The notes beneath the pieces are model-generated. The model saw nothing but the letters and a program-made list of their open reading frames with translations, did not search any database and had not been told where the DNA came from. This document shows, piece after piece, positions 19,403 through 29,362 of a DNA stretch of 64,000 bases. The position numbers were made by a program, and so were the translations under genes. Source of the stretch: Myxococcales bacterium (lineage in GTDB: Bacteria > Myxococcota > Polyangia > Nannocystales > Nannocystaceae); NCBI GenBank assembly GCA_016793465.1, contig JAEUJW010000056.1:1-64000 (forward strand). The letters are read 5' to 3'. Within the stretch, counting starts at the first letter, position 1. Every line of letters starts with the position of its first letter.

Positions 19403-20590
19403 ATGCGAGGCTTTTGGCTGGGGTGTGCGCTCGCCGGGCTGCTGGCGGGCTGCGGGGGGAAGGGCGACGCGGACGGCGACGGCGACGGCGCGAGCTCGGG
19501 CGCGGACACGGGCTCGGGCGCGCCGACCGGGACCGGGGCGGAGACCGGGGCGTCGAGCGAGACGGGCGCGGACCCGTGCGACGGGCCGACGCGCTGCCCG
19601 GCGGACGGCGAGTGGCCGTTCGAGCGGCTCAGCGAGTACGACTTCTTCCAGCAGCCGATGGTCGACCTGACGCCGAAGGACGGGGTCGTGCTGTACGAGG
19701 TCGGCGCGCCGCTGTGGTCGGACGCGGCGGGCAAGGGGCGCTTCATCGTGCTGCCCGAGGGCGGGAAGATCGAGTTCTCCGCCGACGACGACTGGGCGTT
19801 CCCCGACGGGACGATCTTGATTAAAACGTTCTACTTCGACCACGACCGCAGGGACCCGCAGGCGGGCTATCGCATCATCGAGACGCGGCTGCTCGTCCGC
19901 ACCGACGGGGAGTGGGAGCCGTACACGTACCTGTGGAACGACGAGCAGACCGAGGCGACGATCACCAAGGTCGGCAAGCGGGTCGACATCTCGTTCATCG
20001 ACGCCGAGGGGGCCGAGCAGTCGGAGGAGTACATCGTGCCGAACCTCGACCAGTGCTCGAGCTGCCACGAGCGCGACGACGTGCAGCGCTCGCTCGGGCT
20101 GGTGACGCTGCAGATGAACCGGATGGTCGAGCGCGAGGGGGCGTCGGTGGCGCAGCTCGACTGGCTCGACGGGCTGGGCATGTTCGCGGCGGCGCCGCCG
20201 GCCCCCGACTCGCTGCCGGGGTTCGTCGACCCGATGGGCGGCGAGGGCACGCTCGACGAGCGGGCGCGCGGGTACCTGCACGGCAACTGCGCGCACTGTC
20301 ACCGTCCGGGCGGCGGGGCGAGCAAGAGCGGGCTGGTGTTCCTGGCGACCGAGACGGAGCTGGCGAAGGTCGGGGTGTGCAAGGTGCCGGCGGCGGCCGG
20401 GCCGGGCACCGGCGGGCACGCGCACGACATCGAGCCGGGCAAGCCGGACGAGAGCATCGTCATCTTCCGCATGAACTCGCTCGACCCTGAAATTAAGATG
20501 CCGGAGCTGCCCAACCGGGTGATCGACACGCAGGGGGTCGAGCTGGTCCGCGAGTGGATCGCCGCGCTGCCGGGGATGTGCGGGCCGTAA
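19403..20590 (+). CDS. SO2930/HNE_0200-family diheme c-type cytochrome lipoprotein
   Basis: A 395-residue lipoprotein (LLAGC, Cys17) with an acidic, Gly/Thr-rich linker and two covalent heme sites, CSSCH (218-222) and CAHCH (296-300). The first lies in the YIVPNLDQCSSCHE segment and the second in LHGNCAHCHRPGG. The N-terminal domain (RLSEYDFFQQPMVDLTPKDG, LWSDAAGKGRFIVLPEG) matches the family that pairs with beta-helix proteins. ATG 19403 has AGGGAGGGG upstream. It likely transfers electrons at the outer membrane or periplasm, with partner and substrate unknown. Confidence 0.87.
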   Translation: MRGFWLGCALAGLLAGCGGKGDADGDGDGASSGADTGSGAPTGTGAETGASSETGADPCDGPTRCPADGEWPFERLSEYDFFQQPMVDLTPKDGVVLYEVGAPLWSDAAGKGRFIVLPEGGKIEFSADDDWAFPDGTILIKTFYFDHDRRDPQAGYRIIETRLLVRTDGEWEPYTYLWNDEQTEATITKVGKRVDISFIDAEGAEQSEEYIVPNLDQCSSCHERDDVQRSLGLVTLQMNRMVEREGASVAQLDWLDGLGMFAAAPPAPDSLPGFVDPMGGEGTLDERARGYLHGNCAHCHRPGGGASKSGLVFLATETELAKVGVCKVPAAAGPGTGGHAHDIEPGKPDESIVIFRMNSLDPEIKMPELPNRVIDTQGVELVREWIAALPGMCGP

Positions 20591-20603
20591 GCGGGGCCGC
20601 AGG

Positions 20604-21905
20604 TCAGCGGCGCGGGGGCACGTTGTCGCAGCCGTTGCAGGGGTCCATGACCGGCGACGGCGTCTCGAGCGGGTGCGCGGGGCGGCCGCGAGGGACGCGG
20701 ACCTCGGCGACGCGCCAGCGCCCGAGCTTGCGCTGGTGCAGGCGCGCCGCGTAGTCGCCTGGGGTGACGATGACCTCGGCGAAGCCGGCGCGGTTGCTGA
20801 GGAGGTCGGGGCGCAGCGACTGGCCCTGATAGAACACCCAGCCGCGGCGGCCGCCCGCGGGGGCGCCGTCGGGGTGGGCGGCGCCGCCGGACACGACCTG
20901 AAACACGGGGTGCTTCAACCAGTGGCGGCTCGAGCGCTTGACGGCGTCGAAGATGTCGACCGTGCTCGAGAGCGAACGGTCGTGGCCGGACAACACGCCG
21001 GCGAACATGCCGCGGTCGATCGCCCGGCGCAGCGGCTCGGCGTGGAGGAAGTAGGCGGAGTCGGGGTGGAGGCCGCCCTGGCCGTGCGGGCCGGCGGTCT
21101 CGACCGGGTGGTGGGTGACGAGCAGGCGCGCGGGCGGCGGCGCGGCGGGGTCGGTGGTCAGCTCGAGCGTCGCGAGCAGGGCCTGCTGCTGGCTGAGGCT
21201 GGCCTGCAGCGCGGCGGGGTCGGCCTCGGGCGGCGGCGCGAGCCAGGCGGCGGTGTCGAGCACGACGAGGTCGACGAGCGTGTCGGTGCCGGGCGGCTCG
21301 ACGGTGCAGAGGTTGCCCGAGCAGAACGAGACCACGCGGGTGGCGCCGTCGCGGCCGACGCGGACCACGTAATTGGCGGCGGGCAGCAGCCACGGGTGGA
21401 CGCCCGCTTGCTGGGCCTGGAGGGCGAGCTCGGGCCGGCCGCAGCGCCACTCGTGGCCGCCGAGCAGGGCGTAGGCGGCGCCGCCGGCGGCCTGGTGCCT
21501 GCGCACGACGGCGGCGAGGTCCTTCTGGCCGGGCTGGGCCCAGGGGTCGCCGGAGGTCGGGCAGCCGAGGCCGTCCTGGCCGACGGCGTCTCCGAGCCAC
21601 AGCACGACGGTGGTGATGCGCTGCGCGCGGTGGTCGTCGAGGGTGCGGGCGAGCTCGGCGGCGGTGGCGGCGGCGGTGCGACCGGGGAAGCCGGCCTCGC
21701 CGATCAGGACGAGGCTGACCGTAGGCGCGGCGTCGGCGACGAGCGGCGGGGCGGGGCTGTCCCAGGCCTTGCCGCGCTCGATGGCGCAGCCCGCGGCGAG
21801 CATGGCCGCGAGGACAGGTGCGAGGCGGCGGTCGGGCGACACGCGGGATGGATCGGCCGGGGCTGCGATCGGTCGCGGTCGGGCGAGCTGCGGACGCGTC
21901 GTCAT
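20604..21905 (-). CDS. Calcineurin-like metallophosphoesterase, probable lipoprotein
   Basis: The 433-residue product has a long polar lead and then VLAAMLAAGC, a possible lipobox. Motifs of the calcineurin-like fold are LWLGDAVGQ (GD), LLGGHEWRC (in place of GNHD), LLVTHHPVE and GVLSGHDRS. The first D-x-H motif is replaced by LIGEAGFPG, so the metal site is incomplete compared with typical family members and activity is uncertain. A TAGGCT box lies 12 nt upstream of the ATG. A Cys pair near the C-terminus (DPCNGCDN) may form a disulfide. Convergent with the cytochrome gene. Confidence 0.7.
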   Translation of the reverse strand: MTTRPQLARPRPIAAPADPSRVSPDRRLAPVLAAMLAAGCAIERGKAWDSPAPPLVADAAPTVSLVLIGEAGFPGRTAAATAAELARTLDDHRAQRITTVVLWLGDAVGQDGLGCPTSGDPWAQPGQKDLAAVVRRHQAAGGAAYALLGGHEWRCGRPELALQAQQAGVHPWLLPAANYVVRVGRDGATRVVSFCSGNLCTVEPPGTDTLVDLVVLDTAAWLAPPPEADPAALQASLSQQQALLATLELTTDPAAPPPARLLVTHHPVETAGPHGQGGLHPDSAYFLHAEPLRRAIDRGMFAGVLSGHDRSLSSTVDIFDAVKRSSRHWLKHPVFQVVSGGAAHPDGAPAGGRRGWVFYQGQSLRPDLLSNRAGFAEVIVTPGDYAARLHQRKLGRWRVAEVRVPRGRPAHPLETPSPVMDPCNGCDNVPPRR

Positions 21906-22066
21906 GCGGGGCGAGCGAGCCTAGCGCCTTTTGGCGCGGCTTTGGCGGGCTCGCCGGGCGTGGGGTCGCCGAGGGGCCCAGATCGCGGCTGCGGCGAGGT
22001 TTCGCACGGCTTTGGCGATGACGGGCGCTTGCGCGGCCTGCGGCGCTCGGGCAGGGTGGGGTCGCC

Positions 22067-22573
22067 ATGTCGCACCTGCTGCTGTCGCTGACGGTCAACG
22101 GCGAGCCGGTGCAGGTCGCTGCGCCTGCGCACTACACCCTGCTCGAGGTGCTGCGCTACAAGCTCGATTTGATCGGCACCAAGCAGGGCTGCGACAAGGG
22201 CGACTGCGGGGCGTGCACGGTCCAGGTCGACGGGGTGCCGCAGCTCAGCTGCCTGACGCTGGCGGCCCAGGCCGAGGGGCGCCGCGTGACGACCGTCGAG
22301 GGCATTGGGCTGGCGGCCGGCGGCTGTCACCCGCTGCAGGACGCGTTCGACCGCTGGAACGCGGCCCAGTGCGGGTTCTGCACCCCGGGGATCCTGATGA
22401 GCGCGGAGGCGCTGCTGCGGCGGCACCCGGGGCGCGAGGTCTCGCGCAAGCAGGTCGCGGAGGCGCTGGCCGGCAACCTGTGCCGCTGCACGGGCTACAC
22501 GAAGATCGTCGACGCGGTGGTCGACGCCAGCAAGGTGATGGCCGAAGGGACAGGCGAGGTGGCGCGTGGCTGA
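22067..22573 (+). CDS. hcrC: Molybdenum hydroxylase 2Fe-2S subunit (HcrC/CoxS type)
   Basis: The 168-residue small subunit carries two [2Fe-2S] clusters. The plant-ferredoxin-like one uses C42, C47, C50 and C62 (GCDKGDCGACT...SC). The helical one uses the AQCGFCTPG and NLCRCTGY motifs. It passes electrons between the molybdenum subunit and the flavin subunit. It overlaps the large subunit gene by 8 nt and is first in a C-A-B order operon. Gene symbol is by analogy with 4-hydroxybenzoyl-CoA reductase. Close relatives serve xanthine or CO dehydrogenases, and only the third subunit decides between them. Confidence 0.88.
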   Translation: MSHLLLSLTVNGEPVQVAAPAHYTLLEVLRYKLDLIGTKQGCDKGDCGACTVQVDGVPQLSCLTLAAQAEGRRVTTVEGIGLAAGGCHPLQDAFDRWNAAQCGFCTPGILMSAEALLRRHPGREVSRKQVAEALAGNLCRCTGYTKIVDAVVDASKVMAEGTGEVARG

Positions 22574-24962
22574 GGCGGACGGACGCGGACAGCTCGGGAA
22601 GATCCACCGCAAGGTGGACGCGATGGAGCGGATGCGCGGGGTGACCCGCTACACCGACGACCTGAAGCTGCCGGGCATGTTGCACGCGAAGATCCTCCGC
22701 AGCCCGCACGCGCACGCGAGAATCAAGAAGATCGACCTGGCGCCGGCGCTGGCGATGCCCGGCGTGTTCGCGGCGGTGACCGGCCAGGATTTTAAGATCC
22801 CCTACGGGATCATCCCGTGGACGCCCGACGAGAACGCGCTGGCCGTCGACAAGGTGTGCCACGTCGGCGACGGGGTGGCCTGCGTGGCCGCGGTCGACGA
22901 GGACACCGCGAACGCGGCGATCAAGGCGATCGTCGTCGAGTACGAAATATTAAAGGCGTTCTTCGACCCCGAGGAGGCGCTGGCGGTGCGCGACCGGGAG
23001 GGCACGATCAACCCGTACTCGCGCAAGGGCAACGTGTCGAAGCACGTGCTGCTCGAGTTCGGCGACGTCGAGGCCGAGCTCGGCGCGGCGGACCTGGTGA
23101 TCGCCGGCGACTACATGTTCGAGGGCACCACCCACGGGGCGATCGAGCCGCACTGCGCGCTCGCCCACGTCGAGCCCAACGGGATTTTAACCGTCTGGTC
23201 GGCGACGCAGGTGTCGCACTACCTGCACCGCGAGCTGGCGAAGGTGCTCGAGATCCCGCCGCACCGCATCCGCGTGATCCAGCCGCCGCTCGGCGGGGCG
23301 TTCGGCGGCAAGAGCGAGCCGTTCGACCTCGAGTTCTGCGTGGCCAAGCTGGCCATGAAGACAGGTCGCCCGGTCAAGCTGCTGTACACCCGCGAGGAGG
23401 TGTTCTACAGCCACCGCGGGCGCCACCCGATGAAGATGAAGTACCGCACGGGCTTCACGCGGGACGGCAAGATCAAGGCGGTCGACGCCAGGACGATCCT
23501 CGACGGCGGGGCGTACTCTAGCTTCGGGCTGGTGACGACCTACTACTCGGGGCAGCTGCTGTGCGCGCCGTACGCGTTCGGGTCGTATCGCTTCGACAGC
23601 ACGCGGGCGTACACCAACAAGCCGGCGTGCGGGCCGAAGCGCGGGCACGGGTCGGTGCAGCCGCGCTTCGCCATGGAGATCCAGCTCGACAAGGCGGCGG
23701 TCGCTTTAAACATCGACCCGATCGAGCTGCGGCGGCGCAACGACATCGGCGCCGACACGGCGACGGTCAACGAGTTCCGCGTCGGCTCGAACGGGTTCTT
23801 GGAGTGTCTGGCGCGGGTCGAGGCGGCCTCGGGCTGGAAGGAGCGGCGCGGCAAGCTGCCGTACGGGCGCGGGCTGGGCGTCGCCGGGTCGACCTACATC
23901 TCCGGCACGAACTACCCGATCTACCCCAACGACATGCCGCAGGCGGCGGTGCAGGTGTGCCTCGACCGCAGCGGGCGGGCGCGCGTGTTCTCGGGGGCCA
24001 ACGACATCGGGCAGGGCAGCAACACCATGCTGGCGGTGATCGTCGGCGAGGAGCTGGGGCTGCCGCTCGAGGACATCCGGGTGCTGTCGGCGGACACGGA
24101 CCTGTGCCCGGTCGACCTCGGGGCGTACTCGTCGCGCATCACGCTGATGGTCGGCAACGCCTGCATGGTCGCGGCCCAGCGCCTGCGCGCGAAGGTGTGC
24201 GAGAGCGTGGCGAGGCGCTGGGAGGTGGCCAAGAACCGGGTGGTGCTGGCCGGGCGCATGGCGATCGACCGCGAGGATCCGGAGCGCAACGTCCCGATCG
24301 CGCAGGCGTTCCAGTGGGCCGAGGCCGACCACGGGCTGCTCGGCGAGACCGGCAGCTACAACACGCCGAAGGACCGCCACGGGGACTACCGCGGCGGCAC
24401 GATCGGCGCCTCGCCGGCCTACAGCTTCACCGCCCACCTGGCCGAGGTCGAGGTCGACCCGGAGACCGGGCTCGTCGAAGTTAAAACGATCTGGGTGGCG
24501 CACGACTGCGGCAAGGCGCTGAGCCGGCGCATCGTCGAGGGGCAGATCGAGGGCTCGACCTACATGGGCTTCGGCGAGGCGCTGATGGAGCACCACCGCG
24601 TCGACCACGAGCACCGCGGGGCGCACGCGGGGCCGAGCCTGCTCGACTACCGCATGCCGACGTTCCTCGACACGCCCGACATCGAGGCGATGATCGTCGA
24701 GGCGCCGGACGCGAACGGGCCGTACGGGGCCAAGGAGGCCGGCGAGGGGCCGCTGCACTCGAGCATCCCGGCGATCGCCAACGCGATCTACGACGCCGTC
24801 GGGGTGCGCATCGACACCCTGCCGTTCACGGCGTCGAAGGTGCTCGCGGCCATCCAGGCGCGAGCGAAGCGCGAGCAGGCGGGCGAGCTGCCCGCACACA
24901 AGCTCCACGGCCCTTCGGGCCTGACTTTGTCAGGGAACAACGAGTCCAGGAAGATTGCCTGA
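22566..24962 (+). CDS. hcrA: Molybdopterin-binding large subunit (HcrA type)
   Basis: A 798-residue catalytic subunit of the xanthine-oxidase family. It has the N-terminal a/b hammerhead domain (GVTRYTDDLKLPGMLHAKIL), the Moco segments QPPLGGAFGGKSEP and SGANDIGQGSNTM, and the conserved GAKEAGEGP loop holding the active-site Glu. Length is close to that of known HcrA proteins. GTG 22566 is chosen because it overlaps the small-subunit gene by 8 nt. Together with HcrB-type and HcrC-type partners it should reductively remove a phenolic hydroxyl from an aryl-CoA, or act on a related substrate. Contains several AT-rich codon pairs (22943-22951, 23184-23192, 23704-23711). Confidence 0.87.
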   Translation: MAEADGRGQLGKIHRKVDAMERMRGVTRYTDDLKLPGMLHAKILRSPHAHARIKKIDLAPALAMPGVFAAVTGQDFKIPYGIIPWTPDENALAVDKVCHVGDGVACVAAVDEDTANAAIKAIVVEYEILKAFFDPEEALAVRDREGTINPYSRKGNVSKHVLLEFGDVEAELGAADLVIAGDYMFEGTTHGAIEPHCALAHVEPNGILTVWSATQVSHYLHRELAKVLEIPPHRIRVIQPPLGGAFGGKSEPFDLEFCVAKLAMKTGRPVKLLYTREEVFYSHRGRHPMKMKYRTGFTRDGKIKAVDARTILDGGAYSSFGLVTTYYSGQLLCAPYAFGSYRFDSTRAYTNKPACGPKRGHGSVQPRFAMEIQLDKAAVALNIDPIELRRRNDIGADTATVNEFRVGSNGFLECLARVEAASGWKERRGKLPYGRGLGVAGSTYISGTNYPIYPNDMPQAAVQVCLDRSGRARVFSGANDIGQGSNTMLAVIVGEELGLPLEDIRVLSADTDLCPVDLGAYSSRITLMVGNACMVAAQRLRAKVCESVARRWEVAKNRVVLAGRMAIDREDPERNVPIAQAFQWAEADHGLLGETGSYNTPKDRHGDYRGGTIGASPAYSFTAHLAEVEVDPETGLVEVKTIWVAHDCGKALSRRIVEGQIEGSTYMGFGEALMEHHRVDHEHRGAHAGPSLLDYRMPTFLDTPDIEAMIVEAPDANGPYGAKEAGEGPLHSSIPAIANAIYDAVGVRIDTLPFTASKVLAAIQARAKREQAGELPAHKLHGPSGLTLSGNNESRKIA

Positions 24963-24965
24963 GCG

Positions 24966-25970
24966 ATGCTGCGGCTGCCTGCGTTCGAGGTCGAGAGTCC
25001 GGACACCGTCGAGGGTGTGGTGGCGGCGTTGCAGTCGCGACCCGGCGCCCGCATCGTCGCCGGCGGGACGGACATCCTCCCCAACTTAAAACACTTTTTG
25101 GACACGCCGCCGGCGCTGGTCAGCCTGGCGCGGGTGACGGCGCTGCGCGGGGTGGTGCGCGAGGCGGAGGTGCTGCGCATCGGCGCGGGCGTGACGCTGA
25201 CGCAGGTCGCCGAGCACCCCGAGGTGCAGGCGCTGTTCCCCAGCCTGGCGCACTCGGCGGGCATCGTCGCCAGCCCGGTGATCCGCAACATGGGGACGAT
25301 CGGCGGCAACGTGAACCTCGACACGCGCTGTCGCTACGTCAACCAGACCGAGTTCTGGCGCGGGGCGATCGGCGGCGGCTGTTTGAAGTCCGAGGGCAAC
25401 GTGTGCCACGTGGTCCCGAAGGGCCGCAACTGCGTGGCGGCGATGAGCTCGGACAACGTGCCGGTGCTGATCTCGCTCGACGCGTCGATCGTGCTGGTGG
25501 GGCCCGAGGGTCGGCGAGAAATTAAACTCGAGGACTACTTCCACGCCGACGGCATCGCCCACACGACGGCGAAGCCGGGCGAGGTGACGGTCGAGCTGCG
25601 CCTGCCGCTGCCGACCGGCCCGCGGCGGGCCAAATACATCAAATGGTCGGTGCGTAAGAGCATCGACTTCCCGCTGGTGAGCGTGGCGCTGCGCTTCGAC
25701 CTCAGGGCGGAGGGGCAGGCGGAGGTCGCCGACGTCCGCGTGGTCGCGGGGGTGCTGGGGTCGAAGCCTCGCACGCTGACCCGGCTCGAGGACGTGATCG
25801 GCAAGCGGCTCGGAGACCCGGCGGTCGCGCGCATCGTCTCGGAGGCGGCGTACTCGCAGTGCAAGCCGCTCGAGAACGTGCCGTACGAGGCGGCGTACCG
25901 CCGCGAGATGCTCCGCGTGTACACCCGCCGCGGGGTCGAGGCGCTGGCGGCCGAACCCGCGCGCGCGTGA
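24966..25970 (+). CDS. hcrB: FAD-binding subunit with extra 4Fe-4S loop (HcrB type)
   Basis: The 334-residue medium subunit has the FAD-binding motifs IVAGGTDILPN and GTIGGNVNLDTRC. Unlike most xanthine-oxidase-family flavin subunits, it carries an inserted loop with four Cys (C122, C139, C147, C156). In the Thauera 4-hydroxybenzoyl-CoA reductase beta subunit this loop binds a [4Fe-4S] cluster, with Cys at nearly the same positions (from memory). That cluster reverses electron flow to drive reductive dehydroxylation. This makes the operon a 4-hydroxybenzoyl-CoA reductase homologue rather than a CO or xanthine dehydrogenase. The start lies 3 nt after the hcrA stop. Confidence 0.87.
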   Translation: MLRLPAFEVESPDTVEGVVAALQSRPGARIVAGGTDILPNLKHFLDTPPALVSLARVTALRGVVREAEVLRIGAGVTLTQVAEHPEVQALFPSLAHSAGIVASPVIRNMGTIGGNVNLDTRCRYVNQTEFWRGAIGGGCLKSEGNVCHVVPKGRNCVAAMSSDNVPVLISLDASIVLVGPEGRREIKLEDYFHADGIAHTTAKPGEVTVELRLPLPTGPRRAKYIKWSVRKSIDFPLVSVALRFDLRAEGQAEVADVRVVAGVLGSKPRTLTRLEDVIGKRLGDPAVARIVSEAAYSQCKPLENVPYEAAYRREMLRVYTRRGVEALAAEPARA

Positions 25971-25979
25971 GGGCGTCGC

Positions 25980-26744
25980 ATGTGCACGCTGCTGATCGCC
26001 TGGCAGGCCCACCCGGCGCTGGCGCTCGTGGTCGCGGCGAACCGCGACGAGACCTACGACCGGGCGGCCGAACCCGCGCACTTCTGGCCCGACGCGCCGG
26101 GTCTGCTCGCCGGGCGCGACCTGCAGGCGGGCGGGACCTGGCTGGGGGTCACGCGCTCGGGGCGGTTCGCGGCGCTGACCAACATCCGCGAGCCCGGGGT
26201 CGAGGCCCCGCACGACGCGAGGTCGCGGGGCGCCCTGGTCGCCGAATTTTTAAAAGGTGAGGAGGGGCCGGGGGAGTACCTGGCCCGCGTCGACCCGCGG
26301 CGGTTCGCGGGCTTTAATTTGGTCGTCGGCACCCGCGCCGAGCTGCAATTCTTGAACAACCGCAGCGGGGCTGCGGAGGCGATCGAGCCGGGGGTGCATG
26401 GGATCTCCAACGCCACGCTCGACACGCCGTGGCCCAAGGTCGTGCGCGGGCGGCGGGCGCTCGCGGCGCTGGTGGCGACCGGCTCGGTCCGCGGCGAGCA
26501 GCTGCTGGCGCTGCTGGCCGACCGCACGGTCGCGCCCGACGCGGAGCTGCCGGACACCGGGGTCGGGCTGGCGGCGGAGCGGCTGCTGTCGCCGCTGTTC
26601 GTGGCGAGCCCGGTCTACGGGACCTGCTGCTCGACGGCGCTGACGATCTCGAGTCGGGGCGAGGTGGAGTTCAGCGAGCGGACGAGCAACCCGCGTGCGA
26701 TCGGCGGCGAGGTCCGCTTCGCGTTCGCGCTCGGATCGCCCTGA
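25980..26744 (+). CDS. NRDE/TANGO2-family protein
   Basis: A 254-residue protein with the family signature near its start: MCTLLIAWQ, then VVAANRDETYDR (the NRDE motif) and AGGTWLGVTRSGRFAALTN. Cys2 would become the N-terminal nucleophile if the family acts as Ntn hydrolases. The eukaryotic relative TANGO2 is linked to lipid and heme handling, but the biochemical role is unsettled. It follows hcrB by 9 nt and is probably co-transcribed, possibly by position only. Confidence 0.85.
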   Translation: MCTLLIAWQAHPALALVVAANRDETYDRAAEPAHFWPDAPGLLAGRDLQAGGTWLGVTRSGRFAALTNIREPGVEAPHDARSRGALVAEFLKGEEGPGEYLARVDPRRFAGFNLVVGTRAELQFLNNRSGAAEAIEPGVHGISNATLDTPWPKVVRGRRALAALVATGSVRGEQLLALLADRTVAPDAELPDTGVGLAAERLLSPLFVASPVYGTCCSTALTISSRGEVEFSERTSNPRAIGGEVRFAFALGSP

Positions 26745-26873
26745 GGCTGGCGCGGAGGCTGGCGGCGGATCGGGCCTGGACGCGGTCCGGCGGGGGAATT
26801 GGCGGACAGGCGGGGGCTCGTTTTTTCCCCGGGTTCGCGGTACTCCTTGTGGGGCTTCCTGTCCGGAGACCGC

Positions 26874-27560
26874 ATGTCGCGACGCCCGCTGTCCGTACCC
26901 CTGGCCCTCTCGCTCGCGGTCTCCGCCGTGGCCGTCGCCCACCTCGCCGACCCGGCGCTGGCCGACGCGGCCGAGCCGAAGCCGCGCCCGCCGTGGCTGC
27001 AAGAGAAGCACATCCTGGAGGTCGGGCTCTACATGGGCGCGCTGTTCCCGGCCGCGGACCACGGGCTCTACGAGGAGAAGGTGGCGATGTCGCCGCGGCC
27101 CCTGAAGACGGGGTTCTCGGGCGGCCTGCGCATCGCCTACATGCCGCTGCGGTTCGTCGGCATCGAGGCCGAGGGCGGGATTTCACCGTCGAAGGTCGTA
27201 TATGACCTCGACGGCGAGGAGGCCAAGCGCAAGGTCCTGCTGTACTCGCTGCGCGCGCACGTGATCCTGCAGCTGCCGACCCAGCTGTCGCTGTTCGTGC
27301 TCGCGGGTGGCGGGGTGCTCGGGGCCAGCTCGAAGGACGACGCGCTCGGCAAGAGCGCGGACGGCACGCTCCACTTCGGCGGCGGGCTCAAGTACTACGT
27401 GCACAAGAAGGTGGTGCTGCGCATCGACGGGCGGGACATCGTCGGCCCCGCGTACACCAAGGGGATGGGCGGCCCGGACTGGACCCACCACGGGGAGTTC
27501 ACCTTCGGAGCGTCGTTCGTGCTGGGCCGGCAGTCGACCAAGATGCTGAAGCGGGGCTGA
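26874..27560 (+). CDS. Outer-membrane beta-barrel protein
   Basis: A 228-residue protein with signal peptide MSRRPLSVPLALSLAVSAVAVAHLADPALA. It then has amphipathic strands typical of small barrels of the OmpX/OmpW size class (HILEVGLYMGALFP; FSGGLRIAYMPLRFVGIEAEG; LFVLAGGGVLGA; GEFTFGASFVLGRQ). The start is ATG 26874, with GGAG at good spacing, rather than in-frame start codons farther upstream. Upstream DNA holds a T-rich run near 26821. Role unknown, and no neighbour indicates a substrate. Confidence 0.75.
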   Translation: MSRRPLSVPLALSLAVSAVAVAHLADPALADAAEPKPRPPWLQEKHILEVGLYMGALFPAADHGLYEEKVAMSPRPLKTGFSGGLRIAYMPLRFVGIEAEGGISPSKVVYDLDGEEAKRKVLLYSLRAHVILQLPTQLSLFVLAGGGVLGASSKDDALGKSADGTLHFGGGLKYYVHKKVVLRIDGRDIVGPAYTKGMGGPDWTHHGEFTFGASFVLGRQSTKMLKRG

Positions 27561-27588
27561 CCGACCTCCCCGCGGCGCGGGCGGACGT

Positions 27589-27676
27589 ATTCGATCCGAT
27601 TCCCGCGCGGCTGCTCGGCAATGCGGCGCATTGGATCGAATGGGCGGGCGGGGCGCCCGGCGGTCCGCATTGCCGA
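27589..27676. repeat. Interleaved inverted repeats (pseudoknot-capable)
   Basis: Arm A ATTCGATCC (27589-27597) pairs with GGATCGAAT (27633-27641). Arm B TCGGCAATGCGG (27615-27626) pairs with CCGCATTGCCGA (27665-27676). The order is A-B-A'-B', so both helices together would form a pseudoknot in RNA. A competing local hairpin, CAATGC-GGC-GCATTG (27619-27633), overlaps arm B. All arms are perfect matches. Confidence 0.65.
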
Positions 27677-27859
27677 TCACCAGGCCGCGTGGGGATTGCC
27701 GGCGGGCGAGTGTCCGGGCGACCCCGGGTGCGTCCAGCGGTGCACGCCGGGCCCCGCGGGGCCGATCACCGCCATGACCTGACTGGCACCTGGATCCAGC
27801 CGCCTGGGGATTACGACCTGGGGACGAACCGGGCATCCGCGAGATCGATGGGAGGTTGC

Positions 27860-27868
27860 TGTGGATAA
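27860..27868 (-). promoter_or_regulatory. Perfect DnaA-box consensus (TTATCCACA)
   Basis: TGTGGATAA on the plus strand is the exact complement of the R1-type DnaA box. I see no cluster of further boxes nearby, so it is more likely a lone binding or titration site than an origin. Confidence 0.45.
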
Positions 27869-27960
27869 CCTGTGCGATCCGGGCGCTGGTGAGGGTTCAT
27901 CCGGTAATTGCGACTACACAAAAAACACGGACCCCGAAAACCAATCGCGACAGCTTGGCG

Positions 27961-27990
27961 TTGATTGCCGCGAGACATAACGGGTATCGT
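27961..27990 (+). promoter_or_regulatory. Candidate promoter of the Ser/Thr kinase gene
   Basis: TTGATT (27961-27966), an 18-nt spacer and TATCGT (27985-27990), about 29 nt before the kinase ATG at 28020. Confidence 0.4.
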
Positions 27991-28019
27991 GAAGACGCGG
28001 CTCCCCCTCCGCGTCCCTC

Positions 28020-29300
<1,281 letters not shown>

Positions 29301-29362
29301 GCGCCGGCGGGGCCGCGGGCGACACTGACAGTCGCGCCCGGCGCGGAGTGTGCGTACATGTG

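Larger units (their letters stand above)
27561..28019 (+). other. Structured 459-bp intergenic region
   Basis: No supported coding sequence. The left half holds interleaved and nested inverted repeats (27589-27676). The middle contains a perfect DnaA-box-like 9-mer (27860-27868). The right half is AT-richer than its surroundings (short A runs at 27918-27926 and near 27940) and carries the kinase promoter. It could be a regulatory region, a small structured RNA or a DnaA-responsive control site. Confidence 0.5.

Noticed and set aside
22067..25970. Carbon-monoxide dehydrogenase (CoxSLM) assignment
   Set aside because: The large subunit lacks a recognisable CoxL active-site loop and the flavin subunit has the extra four-Cys loop specific to 4-hydroxybenzoyl-CoA reductase.
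27860..27868. Replication origin at the DnaA box
   Set aside because: Only one perfect box is visible, and no dnaA, dnaN, gyrB or parAB genes are nearby. A single-site regulatory or titration role is more likely.
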